NCBI GenBank assembly: GCA_031289325.1
Contig: JAITPS010000066.1
Coordinates: 1-19,120, forward strand
Reading direction: 5' to 3'
Length of the DNA stretch: 19,120 nt
Source: Candidatus Methanovirga meridionalis
GTDB taxonomy: Archaea; Methanobacteriota; Methanobacteria; Methanobacteriales; Methanobacteriaceae
Numbering within the stretch: position 1 is the stretch's first letter; the number at the start of each line of letters is the position of its first letter. Shown here in pieces: positions 7,391-15,070 of this stretch. The translations under genes and the position numbers were made by a program. The notes under the pieces were generated by a model, which searched no databases, had not been told where the DNA came from, and worked only from the letters and a program-made list of their open reading frames with translations.

Positions 7391-7597
7391 TATTTATGGA
7401 AGAATTCTTAAATTTTAAAATGATAATTCTTGTTATTAAATTATTAAATTTTAAATATCACTTTATAAAAGCCTATAATTTTCAATTTTGATTAATATAA
7501 ACTTATTTGATTAATATAAATAATTTAAATTAACATTTTTTAATAATATTTATTTTTAAAAAAAATTATTTATTAAGAACTTTATCAAAATCATATA
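7391..7597 (-). mobile_element. MITE-like element B (reverse orientation)
   Basis: Begins with TATTTATGGAAGAATTCTTAA and ends with TTAAGAACTTTATCAAAATC. These are the two element ends in reverse orientation relative to copy A, with the same internal motifs (TTTAAATATCACTTTATAAAA, TAATATTTATTTTT). About 207 bp, non-coding, about 48 bp upstream of the DUF368 start. Confidence 0.65.
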
Positions 7598-7746
7598 ATA
7601 TAACATAAATATATTTTAATTAATATATTTTATAGTCCTTTTGCAATGCTACCAAATTAAGAAAATTATTTTTTTAAACTTGGATTGAAGAAAATGGGTA
7701 GCAATTATTTTTTCTGAAACTAAAAAACTGGGCAACAATTCCAAAA

Positions 7747-8073
7747 TCAGCAAAAAATTATCATTTTTGCAATGTTTACTTTGACAATATATTCTTTTAA
7801 ATTATCATTACTTCATTTTCTAAATAATGTTCCCTCTTTTGTACATATTCTTAACCAATAGCTATTAAAACATCAAGATTATAGAGTTTCAAGTCACATT
7901 TAACCTTTCTTCCATTTTCATTTTGAACATGTGCAATTTTTGCAATAGTTGAATTTTCGTCCAACTTATTTTCACTATAAATATCTTTCAAATGTTTAGT
8001 TATTACAGCTCTACTTATAGAAATAATAAAAAGAAGTTTTTGATCAAAGTTTTGTTTTAAATCCTCATTTTAG
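7747..8073 (-). pseudogene. RhuM-family (virulence RhuM) remnant
   Basis: Read on the minus strand, 8073-7851 encodes a helix-turn-helix-like LFIISISRAVITKHLKDIY, then ENKLDENSTIAKIAHVQ, then DLKLYNLDVLIAIG before a TAA. These follow the RhuM pattern of an HTH, a short variable segment and YNLD-x-IIS-x-GYRVNS. After the stop the expected continuation appears in a shifted frame as EGTLFRK, a TGA in place of the conserved Trp, and SNDNLKEYIVKV, matching the family's KRGTQFR-x-WAT-x-x-LKEYIVKG. At least one frameshift and two stops are present. RhuM genes often sit in restriction-modification and defence loci. Confidence 0.7.
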
Positions 8074-8167
8074 ATTATTTTAAAATTATAGATTTTATTT
8101 TTCCTTAAAATATTTAGATATGTTTTTTCAAAGAATATCTTCATATTTAATTCTCATTTTTATATTC

Positions 8168-8371
8168 TTAGAATATTATGGGTTTTATTCCTATTTCTTT
8201 ACAATATTTTTCTATTTCTTGGTCTACTACTTCCATTTCTTCTTTATTCTTTCTTAGTTTACTTATCATTTCATCTAAGCCTATTAGTTCTTCTTCAAAG
8301 GTATTCATATATACTATGATATAAATGAAAGCATTCTCAGTTGTACGATATTTTCGTATAACTGATTCCAA
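8168..8371 (-). CDS. Short ORF of doubtful status, possibly a restriction-modification tail
   Basis: 67 residues from a TTG start with AGAAGG nearby; the frame is open a little further upstream. The C-terminal half (GLDEMISKLRKNKEEMEVVD, then QEIEKYCKEIGIKPIIF) is a coiled coil that resembles the C-termini of type I methyltransferase (HsdM) subunits, and the N-terminus (ESVIRKYRTT) resembles a RhuM segment. The neighbouring RhuM and ATPase genes are broken, so this may be another fragment of the same decayed locus and not a working gene. Confidence 0.3.
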   Translation of the reverse strand: MESVIRKYRTTENAFIYIIVYMNTFEEELIGLDEMISKLRKNKEEMEVVDQEIEKYCKEIGIKPIIF

Positions 8372-8432
8372 CCTTCTTTTTTTAGCTTTGATTTTTAATC
8401 TAATTTTCTAAAATAGTGAAAAAATTTATAGT

Positions 8433-9649
8433 TTAAAGTTTATTCTCATATTCTAAATATTGAATTAAAAAATAGATAGGATATAAATTATTAGTAAATG
8501 TATAAACTCCTTGTTTATATCCTTCAGCATATTCAATGATTTTTAATTCTCTTGCTCTTTTTAAAAAATCTGAAAAAGCTTTGCTTTCTCTTGAATCTAA
8601 CTTATCAACTATGTCTTTTTTCTAAAAGTATACTCCTCACCAAGATCATGTTTATTGAAATCATTTCCTAATGTCCTAAATATGCTTAAATAGCTTTCAC
8701 TACGAATAGAATTATCTAAAGCAGGTTGTAGATATTTCAAACCAATTTCACGACCTGCCCTAATAATACCTTTTAAAGCATCCTTTTCATCTATTATATT
8801 ATCAGTATTAAACCAGAAAATACCATCACCTATTTCCTGCATCATATTAGGCAGTCCTGATGTGAATCTAACCATATAATCCATCGCCTTTTTTTCAATG
8901 GTTACTCCAACTTGTTTAAATATTTTAGTAAAAAAGTCCTTAATCTCAGAATCTTTCAATCCTTTAATATCAATATGCTTAAAAAGTCTATTGAAAGATG
9001 GGTTTTGAGTATAGAACTTTTGTGCATTTTCAGGATATGTTGTAAGTATCATTATTAAAGGTAAATCACGAGTTCCTGTAGAAATTGTATCTGCAAAACT
9101 TTTATACCAGTTAGAAAAATCAGAAGTGTGAGATAATCCATTAATATCATCTATAATTATGAATAATCCCTTCTTATTCCCTTTTATTTTATTGATCATT
9201 TCCTCTATGAAAAATGGGAAATTATTTTTTAGGAAATTAATTGTTTCTTTATCTGGACGAAACTCGATTTTTCCATTGAAAAACTCAATACTTTTTATAT
9301 GTTTTTTAAAAGTATTCATAATATTATCCGCCCATGTTTCTCTTTTAATTTCATTCAACAATCTTTCAACAATTTGTTGAACCATTGAATCCACATCATG
9401 AACTCCATCATTTAAGACATGAATAGCTAACATCTTACAATTAATTTCCCCTATATATTTGAAATAATCTGCTAATGAAGTCTTACCCATACCTCTTTTT
9501 CCTTTAATAAAAAAATGTGTAGGGTAACCTTGAGAAGCCTGATATATAAAAGGTAAATTTTTATCAATTGCTTCTTTTCTACCTTCAAAATTTTCTGGTC
9601 TAACTGGGGATTCTGGTTGAAAAGGACTAACTTTTTCAATAGTATTCAT
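8433..9649 (-). pseudogene. AAA+/Orc-like ATPase with C-terminal winged helix, frameshifted
   Basis: The first frame (9649-8609) encodes 346 residues: a Walker A GKRGMGKT (50-57), a Walker B GLFIIIDD (161-168), a sensor-1-like MILTTYPE and an Orc/Cdc6-like lid (FTSGLPNMMQEIGDGIFWF). It then stops after TFRKKT. The adjacent frame continues without a break as KKDIVDKLDSRESKAFSDFL and ends EYENKL at TAA 8435-8433, which is the expected winged-helix C-terminus. One lost A in the A6 run at about 8618-8623 explains the shift. The intact protein would have about 405 residues. GAGGAAT precedes ATG 9649. Such archaeal ATPases are often accessory or plasmid-linked; the role is unknown. A homopolymer sequencing error is possible. 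Confidence 0.75.
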
Positions 9650-9659
9650 GTTTAATTCC

Positions 9660-9760
9660 TCACACTATTTATTATCATACTCACACTATTTATTATAATC
9701 ATATAAATTATTTATAATCTAAATTTTATAAAGGTTTCCTAAGTTTTATAAAGGTTTCCA
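9660..9760 (-). promoter_or_regulatory. Tandemly repeated promoter region of the ATPase gene
   Basis: Two short tandem duplications lie just upstream of the gene: CACACTATTTATTAT (two copies within about 9660-9698) and TTTTATAAAGGTTTCC (about 9724-9739 and 9744-9759). On the minus strand the latter reads GGAAACCTTTATAAAA, which looks like BRE plus TATA. Which copy is used cannot be told. Confidence 0.4.
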
Positions 9761-9826
9761 TAGTATTATTAGGAACATCAAAAATTTTTGATTGTAGTCC
9801 CATATTTAAAAGTTTGATTTAGAAAT

Positions 9827-10151
9827 ATGAAGTTGCTATGGAAGGGTTCTTAAATTTTGAACGATAAATTTTTTGTTAAATTATTTAATTTCAAATATCA
9901 TTTTATAAAAATATATAATTTTATATTTTAATTAATTTAATTGATTTTTAAATTATTTAATTTCAAATATCCTTTTATAAAAATATATAATTTTACATTT
10001 TAATTAATTTAATTGATTTTTATTTTATTTAATTGATTTTTATTTTATTTAATTGATTTTTATTTAATATAAGTAATTTTAAATTAATATTTATTAATAA
10101 TATTTATTTTTAAAAAAGTTATTTATTAAGTAATTTATCAAAACCACTATA
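9827..10151 (-). mobile_element. MITE-like element C (reverse orientation) with internal duplications
   Basis: The ends match the family: GTTGCTATGGAAGGGTTCTTAA on the left and ATTTATTAAGTAATTTATC followed by AAAACCACTATA on the right. Inside, a segment of about 72 bp starting AAATTATTTAATTTCAAATAT is present twice in tandem, and a 20-bp unit (ATTTAATTGATTTTTATTTT) is repeated about three times at 10001-10060. Non-coding. Confidence 0.6.
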
Positions 10152-10738
10152 TTTAATTTTTAAATATTAAATTTAATACAATTCATAATTTTAATTATAA
10201 CTTTATTAAAATATTTAATTTTTAATTATAGATTATATAAATTTATTTTAATTAATAAGAATAATTTTAATTTATTATTTATAAAATTTATTTATTAAAA
10301 ACTTTATTTAATATTTTAAAAACTTTATTTAATATTGAAAATTTTTTTAAAAGTAATTTTTTAAAATTAAATCATTATATGTTTAAATAATAAATAAAAT
10401 AAAGATAATGTATAAATCTTTAATGATAAGTTTTATTAACAATGTGTCAACTTAAGGCTTTTTGATTAAAATTATTCATTTTTTTTATTAGAATTAACTT
10501 GGGTAGTATAATCTTTGTTTCTCAAGATATAAATTTACAATAATGATATAAACAGTATTATTTGTGATTGGTATTATATGATCATAATTAATATTAATTT
10601 TCTTATAAGTAATATTTATATACTTTGAAGTTTAAATTATCATAATACTATTTAAAAAAATTAATTGGAATCTAAATAGTAGAAAAATTAATTAAAATCT
10701 AAATAGTAGAAAAAAAATGAATGGATGGTGTTTAAACT
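10152..10738. other. AT-rich spacer before the nuclease gene
   Basis: No gene is visible. It contains the left inverted end of the candidate insertion element (10444-10466) and, just before the gene, a duplicated AATCTAAATAGTAGAAAAA segment (about 10668-10712). The rest is low-complexity A/T sequence. Confidence 0.5.
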
Positions 10739-11646
10739 ATGATTAAAAAAGATGAGGATATTGATATTCTGAAGAATTTCATTTTTAAACTTGTTTTTGG
10801 ACGAATTGCATCAAGGGAATTATTAGAAGATTTTCTTGAAAGAATACTTGGCACGAAAGTTGAAATTGAGCAAATTGCTAATAATGAAATAGTTAGAGAA
10901 ACATCTAACTTTAAAAACTTAAACTTAGATTTAGTTATTATAACAAAAGAGGATCATATAATATCTATTGAAGTCCAAGACGAACCTATTTATGGAATGC
11001 AAAATAGAATACAAGGTTATTCTAGTGGATTAGGATCTGTGCTACTTAAAAGGGGAGACGAGTACTTTATATTTGAAAAAGTGATTTGTGTTGCAATACT
11101 AAATCATAAATTGTATAAACAGAAAAAAAATGAATATGTACATAGGTTTAGAATAGTAAATACTGAAGATTATTCTATCTTTGGTGATGACCTATTGGAG
11201 ATAATCTTCTTTGATAAGATGAAAAAAGAGAATTTTAATATAAATGATCCTCTCGATCATCTTTTCATGTATTTATATGGATTATTAACTGATGATGAAC
11301 TTACAACCGTGTTTGCTGAAGATAGTTTAATAAGAAAAATAGAGGAGGCTAAAAATATGATCTCAAAAAGTGAAGAAGCTGAAATTTTAAAAGTAGAAAT
11401 TGAAAAAAGAGAAATGGATGAAAAAGTCCGTTTGATAATCGCAAAAGAAGAAGGTATAAAAGAAGGTGTTGAAAAAGAAAAAATTAATTTAGCTTTAAAA
11501 CTAAAAAATAAAGGTTTTTCATTGGAAGAAATTAGTGAAATAACTGAATTATCATTTGAAAAAATAGAAAAACTAATTTCAAATACTTAATCTATTTTAA
11601 ATAATCAATTAAAGAGACTATTTTAAGTACATCAAAAAGTTGACAC
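10444..11646 (+). mobile_element. Candidate insertion element carrying a PD-(D/E)XK nuclease gene
   Basis: Left end GTGTCAACTT-AAGGCTT-TTTGAT (10444-10466) and right end, read on the minus strand, GTGTCAACTTTTTGAT (11646-11631) match at all 16 positions once a 7-nt insertion in the left copy is allowed. They face outwards around the gene at 10739-11590, giving a unit of about 1.2 kb. I see no clear target-site duplication, so the boundaries are tentative. Confidence 0.45.
10739..11590 (+). CDS. Rpn/PD-(D/E)XK nuclease family transposase-like protein
   Basis: The product has 283 residues. The N-terminal ~200 match the PD-(D/E)XK nuclease family transposase group: DILKNFIFKLVFG at the start, D64 in LDLVIIT and E78-V-Q80 in IISIEVQDEP forming the nuclease core, then RIQGYSSGLGSVLLKRGDEY and an IFFDKMKK segment. 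A charged helical linker (about 205-250) leads to a C-terminal GFSLEEISEITELSFEKIEK that looks like a small helix-turn-helix. Rpn proteins of this clan promote recA-independent recombination in E. coli; action here is inferred. Length is normal and the frame intact. A weak GGTG lies before ATG 10739. It is bracketed by imperfect inverted ends. Confidence 0.75.
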   Translation: MIKKDEDIDILKNFIFKLVFGRIASRELLEDFLERILGTKVEIEQIANNEIVRETSNFKNLNLDLVIITKEDHIISIEVQDEPIYGMQNRIQGYSSGLGSVLLKRGDEYFIFEKVICVAILNHKLYKQKKNEYVHRFRIVNTEDYSIFGDDLLEIIFFDKMKKENFNINDPLDHLFMYLYGLLTDDELTTVFAEDSLIRKIEEAKNMISKSEEAEILKVEIEKREMDEKVRLIIAKEEGIKEGVEKEKINLALKLKNKGFSLEEISEITELSFEKIEKLISNT

Positions 11647-12024
11647 CTAAAGTTTTTAGGAATACATCAAATGCAGTTGTTAATATTTTATTTCAAATTT
11701 TTACTAATGGTTAATATTTTTTGGTATAACCATTCTAAAATGCTTGAAAAGAAGATTTAGAACTAATAAATGATTAAAGTTGAGAATAAAGCTTGCAAAT
11801 ATAAATGGATTGGAAAGAAATTTTCAACCTCTGTGATGTTTTATAAAAAAATGGATGGGATGTTAACTTTGTTTTTTTTATTGTGTTTAAGGAGGTTTTC
11901 ATAGTGCATCAGTAACATATTTGATAGAAATGTTTATTTATTTATTTATTAAAAATAAGAATTTAAAATTAATAAATTGAATTTAAGAAAAAATTAGAAA
12001 TAATGAGTTGTGCAAAAAATTTGG
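11647..12024. other. Intergenic stretch with an orphan ribosome binding site
   Basis: No sustained reading frame. A perfect AAGGAGGT (11889-11896) is followed by GTG CAT CAG TAA, so it leads nowhere and is probably the relic of a lost gene. A TTTATTTATTTATT run lies at about 11934-11950. Confidence 0.4.
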
Positions 12025-12122
12025 GTTTTGTTTATATTACATTTGTTCTTTTTTGGATAAACCATTAAGTATATATTAGATGAAAACTAAAGTTTTGTTT
12101 ATATTACATTTGTTCTTTTTTG
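12025..12122 (+). promoter_or_regulatory. Duplicated promoter segment upstream of the marker 8 gene
   Basis: An identical 31-bp segment, beginning GTTTTGTTTATATTACATTT, occurs at 12025-12055 and 12092-12122, 67 bp apart. Each carries a TATA-like TTTATATTA. The nearer copy is about 60 bp before the start codon at 12166, at the right place for the gene's promoter. Confidence 0.55.
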
Positions 12123-12165
12123 TTTAAAAGTTAATCAATTTTAGGAAAGTAGGGGGATGATTTTC

Positions 12166-12996
12166 ATGGATGAACATGTTGTTGAAGCAATGGGAAAAAC
12201 TAAAATTCTTATAAGGGATGGTAAAGTAGTTGAAGTAGGTGATCCTAAAATCGATTACTGTCCACTATTCCATAAAAAAAGAGGAATTGAAAAGCTTAAT
12301 AAAGATGTTGTAAAAGAGAATATGGAGTTTAGAATTGCAGATTTTGGAATGTGTAGTCCTAATAGGGAATTAGATATGAAAGACTTTCTTTCATTTGGAA
12401 TTTCAGAAATACTTTCAACAATTTTAGATGAAAAATTAATTGATGTTGTTGTTATGGTCTGTGAAGGTTGTGGGACTGTATTAATAACTGAACCAAGTAA
12501 AGCTCAAGGAATTGGAGGAAGAGTTTCTGGTCTTGTAAAAACAAGCCCTATCCCTGAAATTATTGAAGAAATTGGTCAAGAAAATATCTTAGATGTTGAA
12601 AATGCAACTATTGACCAATATAAAGGAGTTAAATTAGCAATAGATAAAGGTTATAAGAATATTGCTGTCACGATTGCCTGTGGGAATGATGGTGAAAAAC
12701 TTAGGGAACTGGAAAAAGTTAATTCAGATTTAAATTTCTATTTATTTTCAGTTCATTCAACAGGTATGGATCATGATGAAGTTGAGGATATCTTTAAACA
12801 TTGTGATATTGTAACAGCTTGTGCATCTAAACATATACGGGATACTGGTTCTAAAAAAGCTTGTTTAGAAGTTGGCAATTCCATTCCTATTTTTGCTACA
12901 AGTGAAGATGGTAAAAAATTCATTGAAATGAGACTTAATAAAATAGGTAAAAAAAATAAAAATGGTGAACCAAACCCACCAAAACCTTTAATTTAA
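12166..12996 (+). CDS. Methanogenesis marker protein 8 (DUF2099)
   Basis: The product has 276 residues. It follows the methanogenesis marker 8 family throughout: EAMGKTKILIRDGKVVEVG, DYCPLFHKKRGIEKL, EFRIADFGMCSPNRELDMKD, FLSFGISEILSTILDEKLID, VCEGCGTVLITEP, GIGGRVSGLVKTSPIPEII and NIAVTIACGND. The family is almost confined to methanogens and methane oxidisers; its role is not settled, though the conserved cysteines (YCP, GMC, VCEGC, ACG, TACASKH) suggest metal or thiol chemistry linked to methyl-coenzyme M reductase. I choose ATG 12166 because the GGGGGA site (12152-12157) is well spaced from it, while the in-frame ATG at 12157 overlaps that site. It stands alone, with a duplicated promoter segment upstream. 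Confidence 0.9.
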   Translation: MDEHVVEAMGKTKILIRDGKVVEVGDPKIDYCPLFHKKRGIEKLNKDVVKENMEFRIADFGMCSPNRELDMKDFLSFGISEILSTILDEKLIDVVVMVCEGCGTVLITEPSKAQGIGGRVSGLVKTSPIPEIIEEIGQENILDVENATIDQYKGVKLAIDKGYKNIAVTIACGNDGEKLRELEKVNSDLNFYLFSVHSTGMDHDEVEDIFKHCDIVTACASKHIRDTGSKKACLEVGNSIPIFATSEDGKKFIEMRLNKIGKKNKNGEPNPPKPLI

Positions 12997-13118
12997 TCCT
13001 ATTTTATTAATAAGTTCATTATACATTTATAATTTTGTTGTAAATTCAACATCTTAAATTTTATTATTTTTACATAATTTAATCTTCATAAATAATAATG
13101 ATTATATCTAATCTCTTC

Positions 13119-13220
13119 TATAAACTTATTTATAGTCCAAATAGAGAGAAATGGGTAATGATTCAGTTAAAATGTTTTTAATTTATCATATAAGCTTATT
13201 TGTAATCCCGAAGTGAGTAT
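13119..13220. repeat. Imperfect 30-bp direct repeat, 70 bp apart
   Basis: ATAAACTTATTTATAGTCC (from 13120) and ATAAGCTTATTTGTAATCC (from 13190) share a core, followed in both by a GAG(A/T)-containing tail. They lie downstream of the marker 8 gene in a region with no reading frame. Function unknown. Confidence 0.4.
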
Positions 13221-13353
13221 TAATGGAAATATTTGTCTATTAAGGAATTAGATATAATACTTTTTGAAGAATTAATATTTTTTTTGTTGGTTAAGGTTAC
13301 CCAATAATTTCAAATTTTTATTTTTTCATGAAAAAATTAATTCATTTTTAATT

Positions 13354-13400
13354 TATAGTGGGTTTGATAAAGCTCTCAATTAAATGAATTTTTAATGAAA
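13354..13400 (+). repeat. Degenerate MITE-like left end
   Basis: TATAGTGGGTTTGATAAAG followed by CTCTCAATTAAATGAAT matches the element's left end with several changes. No right end follows; the GC-rich island begins about 27 bp later. Confidence 0.5.
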
Positions 13401-13426
13401 TGAATTTTTATAATATTGAAAATTTT

Positions 13427-13580
13427 GCCCGTATACTAACTCTCATGGATCATTGGTAGATTACCCTTCCCTCCCCGAGCAACCCTCGAAACAGGCAGTC
13501 TATCTAATGCTGGGTTTCTCCTAATCACAGAACAGTTTAAACTTTACTCATAGAAGGACCTTAGGCATCAGTCAAAAAAA
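13427..13580 (-). ncRNA. GC-rich island, candidate structured RNA (minus strand favoured)
   Basis: About 46% G+C by hand count in a spacer that is otherwise nearly all A/T, with no open frame. Read on the minus strand, GCCTGT (13496-13491) pairs with ACGGGC (13432-13427), enclosing a hairpin TTCGAG-GGTTG-CTCGGG (13490-13474) and a GGTA-ATC-TACC hairpin. Several of these pairs are G-U only on the minus strand and would be A-C mismatches on the plus strand, which favours minus transcription. A TATA-like TTAAATAT (13608-13601) is suitably placed for a start near 13580. It does not look like RNase P RNA, SRP RNA, 5S rRNA or a tRNA. Identity unknown. Confidence 0.5.
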
Positions 13581-13645
13581 ATGATATGACATAAATGATT
13601 ATATTTAAGATAGTATTTAATTCTTTCCATAAATGTAAATGTTAA

Positions 13646-13890
13646 TATTGTGGTTTTGATAAAGTTCTTAATAAATAACTTTTTTAAAGATAATTATTAT
13701 TAAAAATAATCATTATTAAAAAATATTGATTTAAAATTATTTATATTAATTAAAATAAATTTATATTAATTAAAATTTAAAATTATAAAATTTAAAATTA
13801 TAAAATTTTATAAAGTGATATTTAAAATTGAATAATTTAATGAAAAAAATTATTATTTTAAAATTTAAAAACTTTTTCATAATAACCATA
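13646..13890 (+). mobile_element. MITE-like element D
   Basis: A near-complete copy of about 245 bp starting TATTGTGGTTTTGATAAAG and ending AAAAACTTTTTCATAATAACC then ATA. The interior shows the family landmarks (TTATTTATATTAATTAAAAT, AAAATTTAAAATTATA). Non-coding. Confidence 0.7.
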
Positions 13891-14060
13891 AAATAATTTA
13901 TTTATATTTTTATATAAAAATTCATTAAAAATTGTTTATTTTATTAATATTTCTTTTAAATTTATGATATTTAATTATTTGATTCTTAAATTTTTTGTTT
14001 TATTAAAATAACTATTCATACAAAAGAATTAACTTAATTTTTATTAAAATAACTATTTAA
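13891..14060. other. AT-rich spacer between MITE D and the YdjM-like gene
   Basis: Low-complexity A/T sequence with a repeated TTTTATTAAAATAACTAT segment (about 13997-14014 and 14040-14056). No gene or RNA is seen. Confidence 0.4.
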
Positions 14061-14780
14061 TTATAAAAAAGTATAATTGAAATAATTTATGATTAAATTG
14101 AAGGTTGATGGTTTATAAACAATAGCTATTAAAATTAATAAAACAATCATTGGTACTGCAAAGTTTTTACCAAACTTTTTAGAACTAATAGGATTCAATA
14201 ATTCAACTCCCATTGGAGAAAAGGAATCTAAGATAATATGACTTAAAAATCCTAAAAATATTGAAAATATAATAGATTCAAGGCTTACTGGATTAATTGG
14301 AGATATTAAAAGACCTAACACAAATAAAAATATAAGTATTGGAGATATTTTTTTATTTACAAATAAAATACAAAGTAAAATAGCTATTAATTCCAATATA
14401 ACCATTGAAGTATCAACATTTAAATTTAATGGGATTTGGTAAGATAGTTCTATACTAAAAAAGATTATTGTGAAAACTAAAAAAGTTAAAACTAATCCTC
14501 CAATTAATGAATGAGTAAAACCTCTATGTTTTGAAAAATAAAATATAGCACCCATTAATAAAATAATAATACCAATAAAATAGCTTGATTTAAGAACATA
14601 CAATACTATGAATATTATTAATCCTACAATTATTAGCCTGTAAAGATGTATTTTTTTAATGTCATGATCAAAATCAGACATATTTGCTCCAACAATAGTT
14701 AAAAGGCAATAAATAGGATTTATAAAATAAATCAATGATAAAATTAATGCAAATAAACTATGACCTTTATAAGAAGACAT
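14061..14780 (-). CDS. YdjM-like membrane-bound metal-dependent hydrolase (DUF457/LexA-binding type)
   Basis: The product has 239 residues with about six to seven membrane helices. Family metal-ligand motifs are present: H7 in YKGHSLFA, the acidic D36-F-D38-H-D40, H85-R-G-F-T-H90 in KHRGFTHS, and H181...D185 in GFLSHIILDSFSPMGVELLN. These define the YdjM/PF04307 group, predicted zinc-dependent integral membrane hydrolases related to phospholipase C-like folds; in bacteria ydjM is a LexA-regulated gene. The substrate is unknown. AAGGAAAT lies about 8 nt before ATG 14780. Transcription is divergent from the small RNA and hjc; the roughly 85 bp between the start and the RNA's TATA box would hold both promoters. 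Confidence 0.8.
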   Translation of the reverse strand: MSSYKGHSLFALILSLIYFINPIYCLLTIVGANMSDFDHDIKKIHLYRLIIVGLIIFIVLYVLKSSYFIGIIILLMGAIFYFSKHRGFTHSLIGGLVLTFLVFTIIFFSIELSYQIPLNLNVDTSMVILELIAILLCILFVNKKISPILIFLFVLGLLISPINPVSLESIIFSIFLGFLSHIILDSFSPMGVELLNPISSKKFGKNFAVPMIVLLILIAIVYKPSTFNLIINYFNYTFL

Positions 14781-14821
14781 TTTAATAATTTCCTTAGCTA
14801 TTGAATTTATTAATAAATTAG

Positions 14822-14872
14822 TTTTTTTTAATTTCTACCAATTTTTTTAATTTCTACCAAAATATTTATATA
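14822..14872 (+). promoter_or_regulatory. Promoter of the three-hairpin RNA, with a tandem repeat upstream
   Basis: AAAATATTTATATAC contains TTTATATA (14865-14872) preceded by an A-rich BRE, matching stable-RNA promoters of Methanobacteriales. The first hairpin begins 25 nt after the box at 14897, as expected for a TSS at about 14893-14897. Immediately upstream a segment of about 20 bp ending in TTTAATTTCTACCAA is present twice (14822-14860), a possible factor-binding pair. Confidence 0.7.
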
Positions 14873-14896
14873 CTTCATGTAATAAATATTGTAATT

Positions 14897-15008
14897 GTAG
14901 TCTCAGAAGAGATCACCACCCTTTTCGAGACTACAGCTGAAACTTTTGTTTTAGCTTGAGGGTCACCAACACCACCCCGGTGGCCCTCTAAACACATATT
15001 TATTTCTT
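14897..15008 (+). ncRNA. Three-hairpin small RNA with C-rich CACCACC loops, unrecognised
   Basis: Three stems follow each other with almost no linker. Hairpin 1: GTAGTCTC (14897-14904) pairs with GAGACTAC (14927-14934), extended past a bulged A by GAAGAG/CTTTTC, leaving the loop ATCACCACC. Hairpin 2: AGCTGAAAC/GTTTTAGCT (14935-14956) with a TTTT loop. Hairpin 3: GAGGGTCACC/GGTGGCCCTC (14958-14988), loop AACACCACCCC. A T-rich tract (about 14996-15008) could end transcription. Loop 1 differs at one position from the 16S anti-Shine-Dalgarno ATCACCTCC and could pair with GGTGAT ribosome binding sites, such as TGGTGAT before comA (7 bp). It may act in trans, or be the 5' leader of hjc. No known family is recognised. 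Confidence 0.7.
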
Positions 15009-15070
15009 AATAAATTACTTTGAAGGTCATTGGAATTAATTTTTAATAAGTATTTTTAAGAGCATTTATA

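Noticed and set aside
9159..9380. Plus-strand ORF opposite the ATPase gene
   Set aside because: Shadow of the ATPase coding strand, with no ribosome binding site.
11889..11915. Gene start at the perfect AAGGAGGT site
   Set aside because: The following GTG is stopped after two further codons and no other frame continues.
13427..13570. rRNA, SRP or RNase P RNA fragment in the GC-rich island
   Set aside because: Short stretches such as GGGTAA...CTACCAA vaguely recall 16S rRNA, but the conserved cores of rRNA, SRP RNA and RNase P RNA are not present.
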